Below, piece by piece: positions 1 through 10,547 of a DNA stretch of 64,000 nucleotides. The notes below the pieces were generated by a model, which was given only the letters and a program-made list of their open reading frames with translations, ran no database searches and was not told the DNA's origin. Source of the DNA: Pyrus communis (Eukaryota > Streptophyta > Magnoliopsida > Rosales > Rosaceae); NCBI RefSeq assembly GCF_963583255.1, contig NC_084807.1:16887072-16951071 (forward strand), written 5' to 3'. Numbering within the stretch: the first letter of the stretch is position 1; each line of letters opens with the position of its first letter. A program made the translations under genes and the position numbers.

Positions 1-376
1 TGACACTCGAATTGGCCCATTATGCCGACGACTTTATCATCTAATCTACTTTATCTGCTGAAGATCTGATGCAATGTTTTGTTTGAGTATTTACACGCTT
101 AAGGGAGAGTGTTGCAATCATCTTTAATATAGGAATGTGATTGTGTAAATCCTAGTATATTTGAGATATCTTTAGAAGATTCTCTAAGGTTAGATATTAT
201 CCTACTAGAGTTATAATCCTATTAGGATAAGGAATTAATCTTCCATACTACTATAAATAAAGGCACAATGGGGGTGGAATACAACACACCTCACAATTAA
301 ATCTCTCAACTCTCTCTTGCTGCTGGCCCCTCTTCCTATTCCCTCCAAAATAGTTTAGTAAATTAGGCCTACAACA
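1..376 (+). mobile_element. 3' end of a Ty1/copia element (internal tail plus 3' LTR)
   Basis: Bases 1-109 are the last part of a copia internal region and end in a purine-rich tract (AAGGGAGAG, about 101-109). The LTR follows at 110-376, starting TGTTGCAATC and ending CTACAACA. It contains CTATAAATAAAGGCA as a TATA-like box at about 251-265. Both internal tail and LTR match, in reverse orientation, the complete copia at 38774-45765, so the two belong to one family. The rest of this copy lies left of the window. The LTR ends rest on TG/CA and on alignment with the other copy; the left TSD is out of view. Confidence 0.88.
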
Positions 377-639
377 AATATATGTGTGTGTGTGTGTCTT
401 ATTTTATTTATTTATTTTTCAGGTACTCGATTATAATGTAGAATCGCATACATTTTAATAAAAATGAATTTTCATGAAAAAGGTTTGGGCTAAGTTTATT
501 TTAACAAAAAAAACCATGTTATAACTTTATTTAATGAAAAAACCGTTAAATTTTAATAAAAATGACCAAAAAAAAACTTAAGTTTTAATGAAAATGACAC
601 AATTAAAAAAAAAATAATAAATAAAAAACTTGAAGCGCG
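377..639. other. AT-rich intergenic DNA with a short TG repeat
   Basis: A (TG)n run sits at about 383-397, followed by A/T-rich sequence with no supportable reading frame. Confidence 0.5.
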
Positions 640-1185
640 GGACCTATACACTGTTTATGAAACTGCACTATTTATGAAATTGAACGGTACTATACTAGTT
701 ATTGGTCCAATGTCATAAATAGAGCCTAGTTTTTTGTCCACTTTCATAAATAGTGTTTAGTTCTTGGTCCTGTTTCATAAATAGTGCCTAGTTATTATAT
801 CCATTTCCATAAATAATGTATAGTAATTGATACAGATTTATAAATAGTGTCTCTTTCTTGGTCTGATATTATAAATAGTGTCCAATTATTGGTCCACTTT
901 CATAAATAATGCCTCATTCTTGATCATGTTTCATAAATATTATCTTCTTACCCCAGTTTCATAAATAGTGTAAAGTCTAGTTTCATAAATAGTTTCCACC
1001 TATTGGTTTAGTTTTAGAAATAATGCATAATTTTTGTTTTCGTTTCATAAATAGTGTCTACTTATTGGTCTAGTTTTATAAATAGTGTTTATTTATTAAT
1101 TTAGTTTCATGAATAGTGTCTACTTATTGGTGAAGTTTTACAAATAGTGTTTAATTCTTGGTTCAGTTTCATAAGGTTTAAAACT
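640..1185 (+). repeat. Degenerate ~31-bp tandem array, copy 1
   Basis: About 17 diverged units of roughly 31 bp share the core TTTCATAAATAGTG followed by a variable CTAGTTATTGGTC-like half. Late units are cleanly 31 bp apart (about 1046-1170). The same array recurs at 7535-7905. No open frame runs through it. The unit contains ATAAATA, but I infer no promoter function from that alone. Confidence 0.85.
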
Positions 1186-1715
1186 TAAACCCTTTTTGGT
1201 TCTGTAAAAGCACCCATTGCATTAAAAACGATGAACCCATAAGTGACTATTTAGATCAAAACCTTGAGAATATTATGTTATCAGTAATTATATTTAAAAA
1301 ACTGTTTTCAATTACCAAATTAAAATTTCGTCACATTGTTTACATACCTACAATAATAAATGTAGCACTCCATCCAATTTCTTGAACTTGGGTGACTCAT
1401 CTTGGAGAATTTTTTTCCTTGTGCCCGTAACACAAATGGTATACCACATGTTATTATGTAAGTAGTGGAAAATTTATCTTTTATGTTATTACTTTTTTAA
1501 CACAAGAATCTCACAATTTGTATAGAGTGTACCATCCCGTATTCCAGGCACATTGAAAAGTTTCTTGCCATCATAACTACTATTGGAAAACAACACGGTA
1601 AAAATAAAACTCAAGAATGTAATTCAATTTGAAATATTTTTCTTATTCTAAGGGGAAAAAAAAAACAAAAAGGAAAAAAAAGAAGAAATCTATTAATGTA
1701 GCCGACAAGGGTAGC
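1186..1715 (+). repeat. Dispersed repeat body attached to the 31-bp array, copy 1
   Basis: Sequence downstream of the array matches 7905-8181 plus 9371-9600. Shared stretches include AAAAGCACCCATTGCA, ATCCAATTTCTTGA and TTGTATAGAGTGTACCA. In this copy the site is uninterrupted (about 1455-1480), so it acts as the empty site that defines the MULE-type insertion in the second copy. I could not assign the underlying element to a superfamily. Confidence 0.8.
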
Positions 1716-2564
1716 TGACAATTGTGAGCCAACTACACATTCAAAATCGCACACGATATGTCAATGGCCTTTAAATTAAAAATCAAACCCTAAATCAGTT
1801 AAATCAACTCATCAATAGAAAAATATGAATCATATAAAAGGAGAAATGATAAGAGTAGGTTAAAAAGAAAGGAAAAAAAAAAAAAAAAGAAGAATTTTGC
1901 TTACCATGGAGCGTTCATAGTTGGATGAAGTAGAAAATAAGGACGATCAAGAAAAAACGAGACACAAAGAAAACGAGAGAAACCGAGATGGCGTGAACAG
2001 GGAAAGAGAAGAAAATGAAAAGAAAAAAAAAAGAATAAAAGAAATTAAAATAATTGTCAATTAGTTTAGGTTTAATTCATTAAAAACTTAAGAGAGGGAA
2101 TTGAAGTTTTAACAAGACTCTTCCTCCCTTTGCAATTCCACAGCCGACGATTCTCCAAAAATAATTCCAAAATTAAGCTCTCTATCGAGCCAAATAATTT
2201 TGGCACAAAAATAAAAAAGAAATTTAATTAAAACAAATAATATTAAGCACAAAATACTTAAAAATGAATAATAAATACATTAGGCGCAGATAATACCCCA
2301 CCTATTTTTTTAAAATGACAGCTGGAAATTTATGGTAATTTTTTGTCGGCAGCAATCTTCCCACCCTATCCCTCTTTAATATTGTATGCTATTTTAAACG
2401 CACCTAATACTACTAATAGGAGCAATTAATATTTCTGCCACTCATTAATAGATGTGACTCTTCTATGCATACCTTATTAATTTTTATTTTTTAATTTTCT
2501 TAAATTCATTTCATTCCAAGAATGAAAACTAAAAAATGTATGTCCAAAGTAAAAAGTCCGTAAA
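1716..2564. other. AT-rich intergenic DNA
   Basis: Purine-rich runs at 1860-2040 and long A/T runs follow. I see no gene, RNA or bounded element here. Confidence 0.45.
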
Positions 2565-2940
2565 TAACATCATATTTATAAAGTTTGAGATTGGAAAGGG
2601 AAAAATGGACGACGTAAAGGAGCAGAGAATAAGTGAGGGTGGTTTTGTGATTGATTTACTTATTTTTTGCTCATTTATGTCATTTTTTTCACTTTTCAAT
2701 CTCAAACTTTATATGGTATCAAAGCAAATTGTCTTATATGGGAAGTTTAATAGTCACATGCACTCTATGTCACCTGAGTAGTATTGTTCACGTGTTAGAC
2801 TTAAAAATTCATCACACGTGAGGGATCGTGTTGATAATAAATCTTACATTAATGAAAAAATAGACATTACATATACTTATAAATAATTGGACTATTCTCT
2901 ATCTTATTAATTGATTTTGGAATGAAATTCCAATTTTTTT
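2565..2940 (+). mobile_element. TRIM-like mini-LTR retrotransposon remnant
   Basis: At 2714-2725 TGGTATCAAAGC matches the primer-binding site complementary to the initiator-Met tRNA 3' end with one mismatch (consensus TGGTATCAGAGC). About 100 bp later a purine tract (GTGAGGGATCG) abuts TGTTGATAATAAATC at 2829, which reads as the start of a 3' LTR running to about 2935. A PBS and PPT this close together, with no coding space between, is the hallmark of TRIMs. The 5' LTR is mostly replaced: TTTGAGATTGGAAA (about 2583) and TTTCAATCTCAAAC (about 2695) form an inverted pair, suggesting a hairpin insertion. The 81-codon frame at 2536-2781 crosses these parts and is not a gene. Confidence 0.6.
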
Positions 2941-3234
2941 CGGTATTTAAACCGCTCACCCAAATGTGATGATTGTGCATTGCAGACCATCTTGCTTAAT
3001 TAATGTAAAACGTGACTGATGCAGGCAGGTCGGTGGGCACTTGCCAGGCTACACAACCTACAGTCAAACAGTACGCATAAACCAAACCGGTGACCTCTGA
3101 ATTGGGTTCCAAAATAAATGGACAAGAAGCATGGTTTATTAGCTTGGCTACTCATTTCTTCCGGAGCATCATAAAAAAAAGAAAACCTCCAACTGCAAAT
3201 CCCATTCCAATTTCCAGCTAAAAGAAAAAAAAAA

Positions 3235-4644
3235 ATGGGAAAAAATGTGAGAGTTGTGATGCTTCCATATTCCGCCTTCGGCCACATAATGCCTTACTTT
3301 CAACTCTCCATTGCCTTGGCAAAGTCCAACGTTCATGTCTATTTCATATCCACCCCAAGAAACATCCAGAGGCTTCCCAAAATTCCATCTGATTTGAACC
3401 CTTTTATCCATTTAGTCCCCATCCCATTTCCTCCGCTGGATCCCGACTTCTTGCCAGAAGGAGCGGAGGCCACGGTGGATCTACCCTTCGAAAAACTCGA
3501 AAACTTGAAGGTTGCATATGATCTGCTGCAGCAACCCATTAAGCAGTTCATTGGGGAGGAGTTGCCGGATTGGATAATATCTGATTTTGCAGCTCATTGG
3601 GTGGTCGACATTGCCAAAGAGTATGGTGTTTCAATTGCGTGGTTCTCTCCTTTCTCTGCTGCTTGCAATGTGTTTTTCGGCTCAGTGGAAAACCTCTTGG
3701 GTACGAATAGAAATCATGCTATCCCAACACCGGAAAGTCTAACTTCACCCCCGGATTGGGTTAGTTTTCCTTCATCGGTTGCGTATAGAGACTTCGTGGC
3801 ACCTTATGTGGCGCGAGGCTTTTTTGGAGTCAATAAAAGTGGGATGAGTGATTCTGCAAGGCTTGCCAAGATTTTATCTGCAAGTCAAGCTTTAGCCATT
3901 CGAACTTGCGATGAGGTAGAAGGAGAATATTTGGAGGTTTTCAAGAAAATTACAGGAAAGCCTGTGATTTCCACAGGTTTGCTTCCTCCAGATCAACCTG
4001 CACAGAGGGAAAAAGGGGGAATTTCTACCAATGATGGGATCTTTGAATGGCTTGATAGGCGAAAAAACAAGTCAGTTGTGTTTGTAGGGTTTGGGACTGA
4101 GTGTAAGTTGAGTAAAGAGCAAGTCTTTGAGATAGGTTCTGGGCTGGAGTTATCAGGACTCCCATTTCTTTGGGCACTCAGAAAACCCAACTGGGCAAAT
4201 AGTGATGCTGATGCTTTACCTCCTGGTTTTGCCGAGCGAACATCAGAGAGAGGACTTGTTTGTTTCGGGTGGGTGCCCCAGATCGAGATTCTGGGGCACC
4301 CGTCAGTTGGCGGTTCTTTGTTTCACTCTGGATGGGGATCTGTGATTGAAACTCTACAATTTGGGCATGTTCTTGTTGTGCTACCATTGATTATCGATCA
4401 GCCTCTGAATGCAAGGCTTTTGGAAGACAAGGGTCTGGCTGTGGAAGTGCAATGCAGCGGAGATGGGTCGTTTAGTAAAGATGAGATAGCCAAAACCCTG
4501 AGACATGCAATGGTGGAAGAGGAAGGAGAGCAGCTGAGATCCAATGCAAGGAAAGCTGCAGCTGTTTTTGGTGATCACAAGCTGCACCAAGACCACTACA
4601 TCGGGCAGTTTGTCAACTTTCTAAAGAGTAAGGTAGCAGCATAA
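3235..4644 (+). CDS. UDP-glycosyltransferase, UGT91-like (GT1 family)
   Basis: A complete intronless 469-codon frame, the usual length for plant family-1 glycosyltransferases. These cytosolic enzymes move a sugar from a UDP-sugar to a small acceptor; UGT91-type members often add a second sugar to an existing glycoside. Visible features: catalytic His17 in the FGH motif near the N terminus, Asp117 in the WIISDF segment as the likely partner, and a full 44-residue PSPG donor-binding box from Trp346 (WVPQ) to Gln389 (DQ) with HSGWGS at 364-369 and Glu372. The start is the first ATG, directly after an A-rich leader, and no upstream in-frame ATG extends it. It stands alone, and a dead relative lies at 13355-13525. 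The family has been annotated as putative UDP-rhamnose:rhamnosyltransferase in strawberry relatives; donor and acceptor here are not determinable. No internal stop or key-residue loss is seen. Confidence 0.95.
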   Translation: MGKNVRVVMLPYSAFGHIMPYFQLSIALAKSNVHVYFISTPRNIQRLPKIPSDLNPFIHLVPIPFPPLDPDFLPEGAEATVDLPFEKLENLKVAYDLLQQPIKQFIGEELPDWIISDFAAHWVVDIAKEYGVSIAWFSPFSAACNVFFGSVENLLGTNRNHAIPTPESLTSPPDWVSFPSSVAYRDFVAPYVARGFFGVNKSGMSDSARLAKILSASQALAIRTCDEVEGEYLEVFKKITGKPVISTGLLPPDQPAQREKGGISTNDGIFEWLDRRKNKSVVFVGFGTECKLSKEQVFEIGSGLELSGLPFLWALRKPNWANSDADALPPGFAERTSERGLVCFGWVPQIEILGHPSVGGSLFHSGWGSVIETLQFGHVLVVLPLIIDQPLNARLLEDKGLAVEVQCSGDGSFSKDEIAKTLRHAMVEEEGEQLRSNARKAAAVFGDHKLHQDHYIGQFVNFLKSKVAA

Positions 4645-4670
4645 GGTCATCCTGAAGAACGATATTAAGG

Positions 4671-4676
4671 AATAAA
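4671..4676 (+). terminator. Possible poly(A) signal for the UGT
   Basis: AATAAA starts 26 bp after the stop codon. It is closer than typical, and AT-rich signals continue to about 4790, so the true 3' end may lie further on. Confidence 0.3.
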
Positions 4677-6022
4677 AATGGTGTGTCTAGTCACGTGGAC
4701 GATGAGTATATCATGTGTTCTTCAAAATATAATTTAAAAACTCAATCTTCTTAATATTTTTCTTAATCTTAATATAAAATGATGCGTAATATTGTCATTG
4801 CCCAGACAAGATATAGTCGTGGCAATATGCTATTATCTTCTTTCTTTTGTGTCATGTAATAAGATTTCAAACTGTGAAATTAGTTTTTCTTCTTTTGTTT
4901 TTCTTTGATTGCTCGATAAGAGTTGCTCGACGAAAACAACACATAAGTTTGATTGAATGTGCTTCTTCTTCTCTTCTTCTCTATGTTAATATCTCTCCTT
5001 TTTGTTTAAATTAATCTAAACCAAAATATAATTTGTATAAAAACAAAAACCCATGTGTACCCCGTCGCATAATATATTAGTCGACCAAATTGACAAAGTA
5101 AAAGGTGTCTTCGGTAAGAACCTGAGTTTAACCTGGCCCAAGGGCCCCAAACTTTATTGACCAAACAAAGAAAGGCTATAAAACATGCATTAAGCCGTCG
5201 AATTTAATAAATTTAGAAAGACTAAATGACAGAAAATATCATGTAATGTGTAAGAGGTAAAAAAAAATTATAAATAGCATCATTAGTAGAATAGCAAAAG
5301 GTGGCTACGATGACAATTGCATCAATGTGTATACCACATAATTTCTCGCACGTTTGGTTGCAAATGTCTATAGTCAGAGAGAGGGTGTGGACATTGGAAA
5401 TCACTCCTTGCTACTTTCATAACAAATTTCTTAATTCCAGACTTCTGGGTATCCTCTTGTAAGTCCTCAAACACCCAAAATGATCACCAACAGGCACTGA
5501 AAGTGTGCAACTCATCCAATAATTTCTTTCTCCAATCATTAGGCACATATAATCTATCTTTGTAACAAACTCGTGAATCGTAAAACATTTTATACGTGCA
5601 AAAATTTACGCCCAACATTCATACTTACTCTTCTTCTTTTTGGTTGTTGTGAAAGATGAAATTTAATTCTAATATTCCAGTGCCAAATAGGTGATTTAGG
5701 TTACAATTGAGCACTCCTCCTAAATCGTAAGAGGAGACGAGAGTTGCAAAGACAACAACAAAACCTCATTGTAGATGCCTACCCACCCTTGTTCATCAAT
5801 GCATACAACTCATGGTTGCATGAGATGCTTCAAAATCATCACTACATTAGTGGTTCAGACTATTCACAATATACATCAAAGACGTAACTTCTCGACAGAT
5901 TACCCCAATGATTTTATAACAAGTGGACCATTTTGCTTCTGAATTGAGATAAATCATGGGGTCCTACTCAAGTGTTACCCTTTTATTGTTCACATGTTAC
6001 CCTTATTCGGGTTTGCCTTCCG
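4677..6022. other. Intergenic region, no gene recognised
   Basis: AT-rich DNA with T-rich stretches. Only short shadow frames occur. I see no RNA gene or bounded element up to the MULE-type insertion. Confidence 0.45.
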
Positions 6023-6031
6023 TACATATTT

Positions 6032-7462
6032 AGTTTTTTAGACAAAATGGTCCCTGAGATTTACATAACACATCACTTTGATCCCTGAGATTGAAAATCA
6101 ATAGAAATGGTCCCTGAGATTGTCCTCCATCCATTATTTTGGTCATTCCGTTAAAAACATAATTAAGTGGTCCTGGAACTCATATCGGCAACTGAGATTT
6201 TTTGCCGCAAGTTTGGACAATTTTCAAAATTTCGTAACTTAATCGTTTGTTAACCAAATTCGACCCATAATATAGCAAATGAAGATAGGAAAGTGTTGAA
6301 CAAGATTATACCTATTTGGAAGCCCAATGGTTGCCGGAGATGGCCGGAATGAAAGGTAACTAGTTCGCGGAAAAACTGGAAAACTCACCTAAAACTGGAT
6401 AAATTTTAAACGTTCATAACTTCTTCAATACTCAACGAAATCGAGTGATTCAAAAACGAAAATCATACTTCTCGATGAGACAAAGAGAATGGTGCATTTC
6501 TCAATGGCTAATTTGACTGGAAAGTAGCCTAAAAGGTGACTGGTCTGTGGGAAAACTGGAAAACTAGCCGGAAACTGGGTAAACTTTAAACATTCATAAC
6601 TTCTGCAATACTCAATGAAATTGAGTGATTCAAAGATAAAAATCATACTTCTCAACGAGACAAAGAGAATGGCACCCCTTTTTTTTTTTATGGCTAACAT
6701 GATGTGGTTTGGCCGAACAATATCCTGAATTCTTACTGGTCCGCTGGAAAACTCGCTGGAAACTGGGTAAACTTTAAACGTTCATAACTTCTACAATACT
6801 CAACGAAATCGTGTGATTCAAAATCGAAAATCATACTTCTCGATGAGATGAAGAGAATGGTAGCTTATCGATGGCTAACTCACAATGGTTTTGTCAGAAA
6901 ACGGTTCGAAAATGGTTGTCTTGGTCTCATCGAGTTAACCATTTTCGAGCCGTTTTCTGGAAAAACCACGATGAGTTAGCCATCGAAAAAGGTATCATTC
7001 TCTTTGTCTCGTTGAGAAGTATGATTTTCATTTTTGAATCATTCGATGTCATTTAGTATTGAAGAAGTTATGAATGTTTAAAGTTTACCCAGTTTTCGGC
7101 GAGTTTTCCAATATTCCCGCTGACCAGTCACCTTTGAGGCTATTTTCCTGCCATCTCTGACACCATTGGGCTTCCAAATAGGTATAATCTTGTTCAACAC
7201 TTTCCTATCTTCATTTTGATATATTATGGGTCGAATTTGGTTAAGAAACGATTGAGTTACGAAGCTTTGAAAATTGCCTAAACTTCAAGCCAAAAATCTC
7301 GGTTTCCGGTATGAACTCCGAGACCACTTAACGGAGTTTTTAACGGAATAACCAAAATAATCGATGGTGGACAATATCAGGGACCATTTCTATTGATTTT
7401 CAATCTCATGGACTAAAGTGATGTGTTATGCAAATCTCAGGGACCGTTTTGATTAAAAAGCC
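6032..7462. mobile_element. MULE-type foldback element A with perfect 9-bp TSD
   Basis: The element is bounded by TACATATTT at 6023-6031 and again at 7463-7471, a perfect 9-bp target-site duplication typical of Mutator-like elements. The terminal inverted repeats are long, over 250 bp: left TTTTTTAGACAAAATGGTCC pairs with GGACCGTTTTGATTAAAAAG at the right. Inside, a block starting GGAAAACTGGAAAAC and ending CAAAGAGAATGG occurs three times in direct order (about 6370-6492, 6551-6672, 6745-6860) and once inverted (about 6985-7110), so nearly the whole element can fold back. No transposase frame is present, so it is non-autonomous. Element B at 8182-9370 is the same family. Confidence 0.9.
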
Positions 7463-7534
7463 TACATATTTTAATCAATATAATGTTAGGAAAATCAAAA
7501 TTTTAAATCAAATAGTGTGGATGTTGATTATTGA

Positions 7535-9600
7535 ATGTTTCATAAATAATGTATAGTAATCGGTACAGTTTCATTAATAGTGTCTCTTTCTTAGTTTGGT
7601 TTCATAAATAGTGTCTAGTTATTGATCCACTTTCATAAATAGTGCCTAGTTCTTGGTCATGTTTCATGAATATTGTTTAGTTTCATAAATAGTATATAAT
7701 CTAGTTTCTAAAGTAGTTTCCACCTATTGGTTTAATTTTGGAAATAATGCCTAATTCTTGTTTTCGTTTCATAAATAGTCTTTACTTATTGGTCTAGTTT
7801 CATAAATAGTGTCTACTTATTGGTCTAGTTTCATGAATAGTGTCTGCTTATTGGTGAAGTTTTATAAATAGTGTTTAATTCTTAGTTCAGTTTCATAAGG
7901 TTTGAAACTTAGACCCTTTTTGGTCCTGTAAAAGCACCCATTGCACCGAAAATAATGAACCCAGAAGTGACTCTTTAGATCAAAACCTTGAAAAGATTAT
8001 GTTCACAGTAATTTTATTTAAAAAGCTGTTTTGATCCTCACTTTTTTCATATACCTGCAATAATAAATGTACTTCTCCATCCAATTTCTTGAGCTTGGGT
8101 GTCATCTTGGAGAAAATTTTCCTTGTGCTTGTAACATAAATGGTATACCATGTGTTATTATATAAGTGGTGGAAAAGTTTAGGCTTTTTAGCCAAAATGG
8201 TTCTCGAGATTTGCATAACACATCACTTTGGTCTCTAAGATTGAAAATCAATAGAAATGGTCCTTGAGATTGTCCACCATCCATTATTTTGGTCCTTTGG
8301 TTAAAAACTCCGTTAAGTGTTCCGGAGCTCTTGGCCGGAAGTTTGGGCAATTTTCAAAGCTTCGTAACTCGATCATTTTTTAACTAAATTCAACCCATAA
8401 TATATCAAAATGAAGATAGGAAAGTGTAAAATAAGATTATACCTATTTAGAAGCCCAATGGTTGCCAATGATGGCCGGAAAATAGTTTGAAATGTGACTG
8501 GTCCATAGGAAAACTGGAAAACTCGCCATAAACTTTAAACGTTCATAACTTCTTCAATACTCAACGAAATCACTTAATTAAAAAATGAATCATACATTTC
8601 AATGAGATGAAAAGAATGGTACCTTTCTTGATGGCTAATTCGTCGTGATTTGGCCGGAAAACAGCTTGAAAGTGGCTAACTCAAGACCAAGATAGCCATT
8701 TTCAAGCCGTTTTCCAGCCAAACCACGGTAAATTAGCAATCAAGAAAGGTACCATTCTCTTCGTCTCGTTGAGAAGCATGATTTTCGTTTTGAATCACTC
8801 AATTTCATTAAGTATTGAAGAAGTTATGAAAGTTTAAAGTTTACCCAATTTTCGGCGAGTTTTCCCTGTTTTTCCTCGGACCCGTCACTTTTTAGGCTAT
8901 TTTTCGGCCAAACCACTGCAAATTAGCCATCTATAAAGGTACCATTCTCTTCATCTCACCGATAAGTATGATTTTTGTTTTTGAATCACTTGATTTTGTT
9001 GAGTATTGAAGAAGTTATAAACGTTTAAAATTTACCCAGTTTTCCCACGGACCAATCACCTTTCAGACTATTTTCCGGCCATCTCCGGCAACCATTGGGC
9101 TTCCAAATAGGTATAATCTTGTTCTACAATTTCTTTTCTTCATTTTGATATATTATGGGTCGAATTTGGTTAAGAAACAATTGAGTTACAAAGCTTTGAA
9201 AATTGCCCAACTTTCGGCCAAGAGCTCTAGGACACTTAACAGAGTTTTTAACGGAATGACCAAAATAATAGATGGTGGACAATCTCAGGGACCATTTCTA
9301 TTGATTTTCAATCTTAGGGACCAAAGTGATGTGTTATGCAAATCTCAAGGACCATTTTGGCTAAAAAGCCAAAAATTTATTTTTTATGTTATTAATTTTT
9401 TAACACAAGAATCTCATCAATTGTATAGAGTGTACCACCCTGTGTTCTTGGCACATTGAAAAGTTTCTCGTCATCATGACTATTATTGGAAAACAACACC
9501 ACAAAAATAAAACAGGAGAATATAATTCAATTCGAAGTATTTTTCTTATTCTACGCAAAAAAAAAATTATATATATATATTATTGTAGTTGACGAAGGGA
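7535..9600 (+). repeat. Dispersed repeat with 31-bp array, copy 2, split by an insertion
   Basis: 7535-7905 holds about 12 units of the 31-bp array seen at 640-1185. 7905-8181 and 9371-9600 continue the match to 1186-1715. The join is broken by element B at 8182-9370. The left part of the array (the equivalent of 640-800) is absent. Confidence 0.82.
8182..9370. mobile_element. MULE-type foldback element B with 9-bp TSD, nested
   Basis: The ends GGCTTTTTAGCCAAAATGG and CCATTTTGGCTAAAAAGCC are exact inverses. They are flanked by AAAAGTTTA (8173-8181) and AAAAATTTA (9371-9379), a 9-bp duplication with one mismatch. The uninterrupted copy of the host repeat at about 1455-1480 confirms the insertion point. 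The TIRs are over 280 bp and match element A. Inner blocks recur inverted (about 8510-8620 against 8740-8850 and 8940-9040). No transposase is seen. The better preserved TIR tips suggest it moved more recently than its host repeat. Confidence 0.92.
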
Positions 9601-9635
9601 CAAAAAGGTGGGAGAAAAAAGTGTAGTGTTTGAAG

Positions 9636-9637
9636 TT

Positions 9638-9668
<31 letters not shown>

Positions 9669-9683
9669 GGTTGGGGAAGGGGG
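9636..9683 (+). repeat. Homopolymer tract T12-G23 with further G runs
   Basis: Twelve T (9636-9647) are followed by 23 G (9648-9670), then TTGGGGAAGGGGG. The run could form a G-quadruplex on the plus strand. Its exact length may be unreliable because such tracts are prone to sequencing and assembly error. Confidence 0.8.
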
Positions 9684-10542
9684 TTATGCACCCAGCGCAA
9701 TGGATGGCTTTTGTCCTTATTACTAAATAAAGTTAATGGATGGCTTTTGATTAAAATGTAAAGATTTGAAGCAATTTTCATTAGTTTTTCTTATTCCTTT
9801 CCCATCTCTTTTCTTCATCAACTTTTTTTCATAACCATATTTCTCAGAAACCAAAATCGAACCACCCACATTTGGTTCGATTTTGTTCAATTATGAGTTT
9901 TTCAAACCCACTCTAACTTTGTACCATCTCTCTCCCAATTTCCAATCCCACTGACCTTCTCAAACCACCTCCAACGATTCACTACCACCGCCAGATGTAT
10001 CACTGCAGCAACACCAACAAATCCACCACAACCGCAACACCAGACCCACAACCGTGGTAACACCATATTTATGGCCACTCTATAAAAATTTTCAAGGATA
10101 TGAACTGTCTATATTTCACTTCATTATTTATAGATCATCCTTATAAAAAAAAATAGACAATTTTAAAACCATTAAGACATTTATTTATAAGGAAGAATAC
10201 AATTTTGCAAAGAAACACTAAAATGATTATCATTTTATCCAATGGTCGAATTTGAGTGATTTTTGAAAAACATGATATTTGAAGAAAGACCTCAAAGATA
10301 GGCAGTTGGGTTGTTAAAATCATATTACAAAGTAGACTTTACAAAATATGTATTAAAAAATATGCCCACCAATCATAACGTATTAAAATACACACACACA
10401 CGCACGAGCGCGCGCACACACACATACATATAATATTAAATTGGAATTTCTATATTTCAAGCAAGAGTTACTAGTGATGAACAACATTGAAGAAAAATGA
10501 CCTCATTTAAAATGTAAATATATATTGTATCTCAGTACTACG
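9684..10542. other. Intergenic DNA with CA/CG microsatellite
   Basis: An alternating purine-pyrimidine run of ACACAC, GCGCGC and CATACATA type lies at about 10389-10430. No gene is recognised. Confidence 0.45.
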
Positions 10543-10547
10543 GTTTA

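Noticed and set aside
640..1185. CRISPR-like array of ~31-bp repeats
   Set aside because: Units abut without spacers and diverge freely, and the genome is a plant. It is an ordinary tandem repeat.
2536..2781. 81-codon frame near the UGT
   Set aside because: Runs through a hairpin and the PBS of a TRIM remnant.
3169..4596. Several minus-strand frames over the UGT
   Set aside because: Shadows of the intact plus-strand coding sequence.
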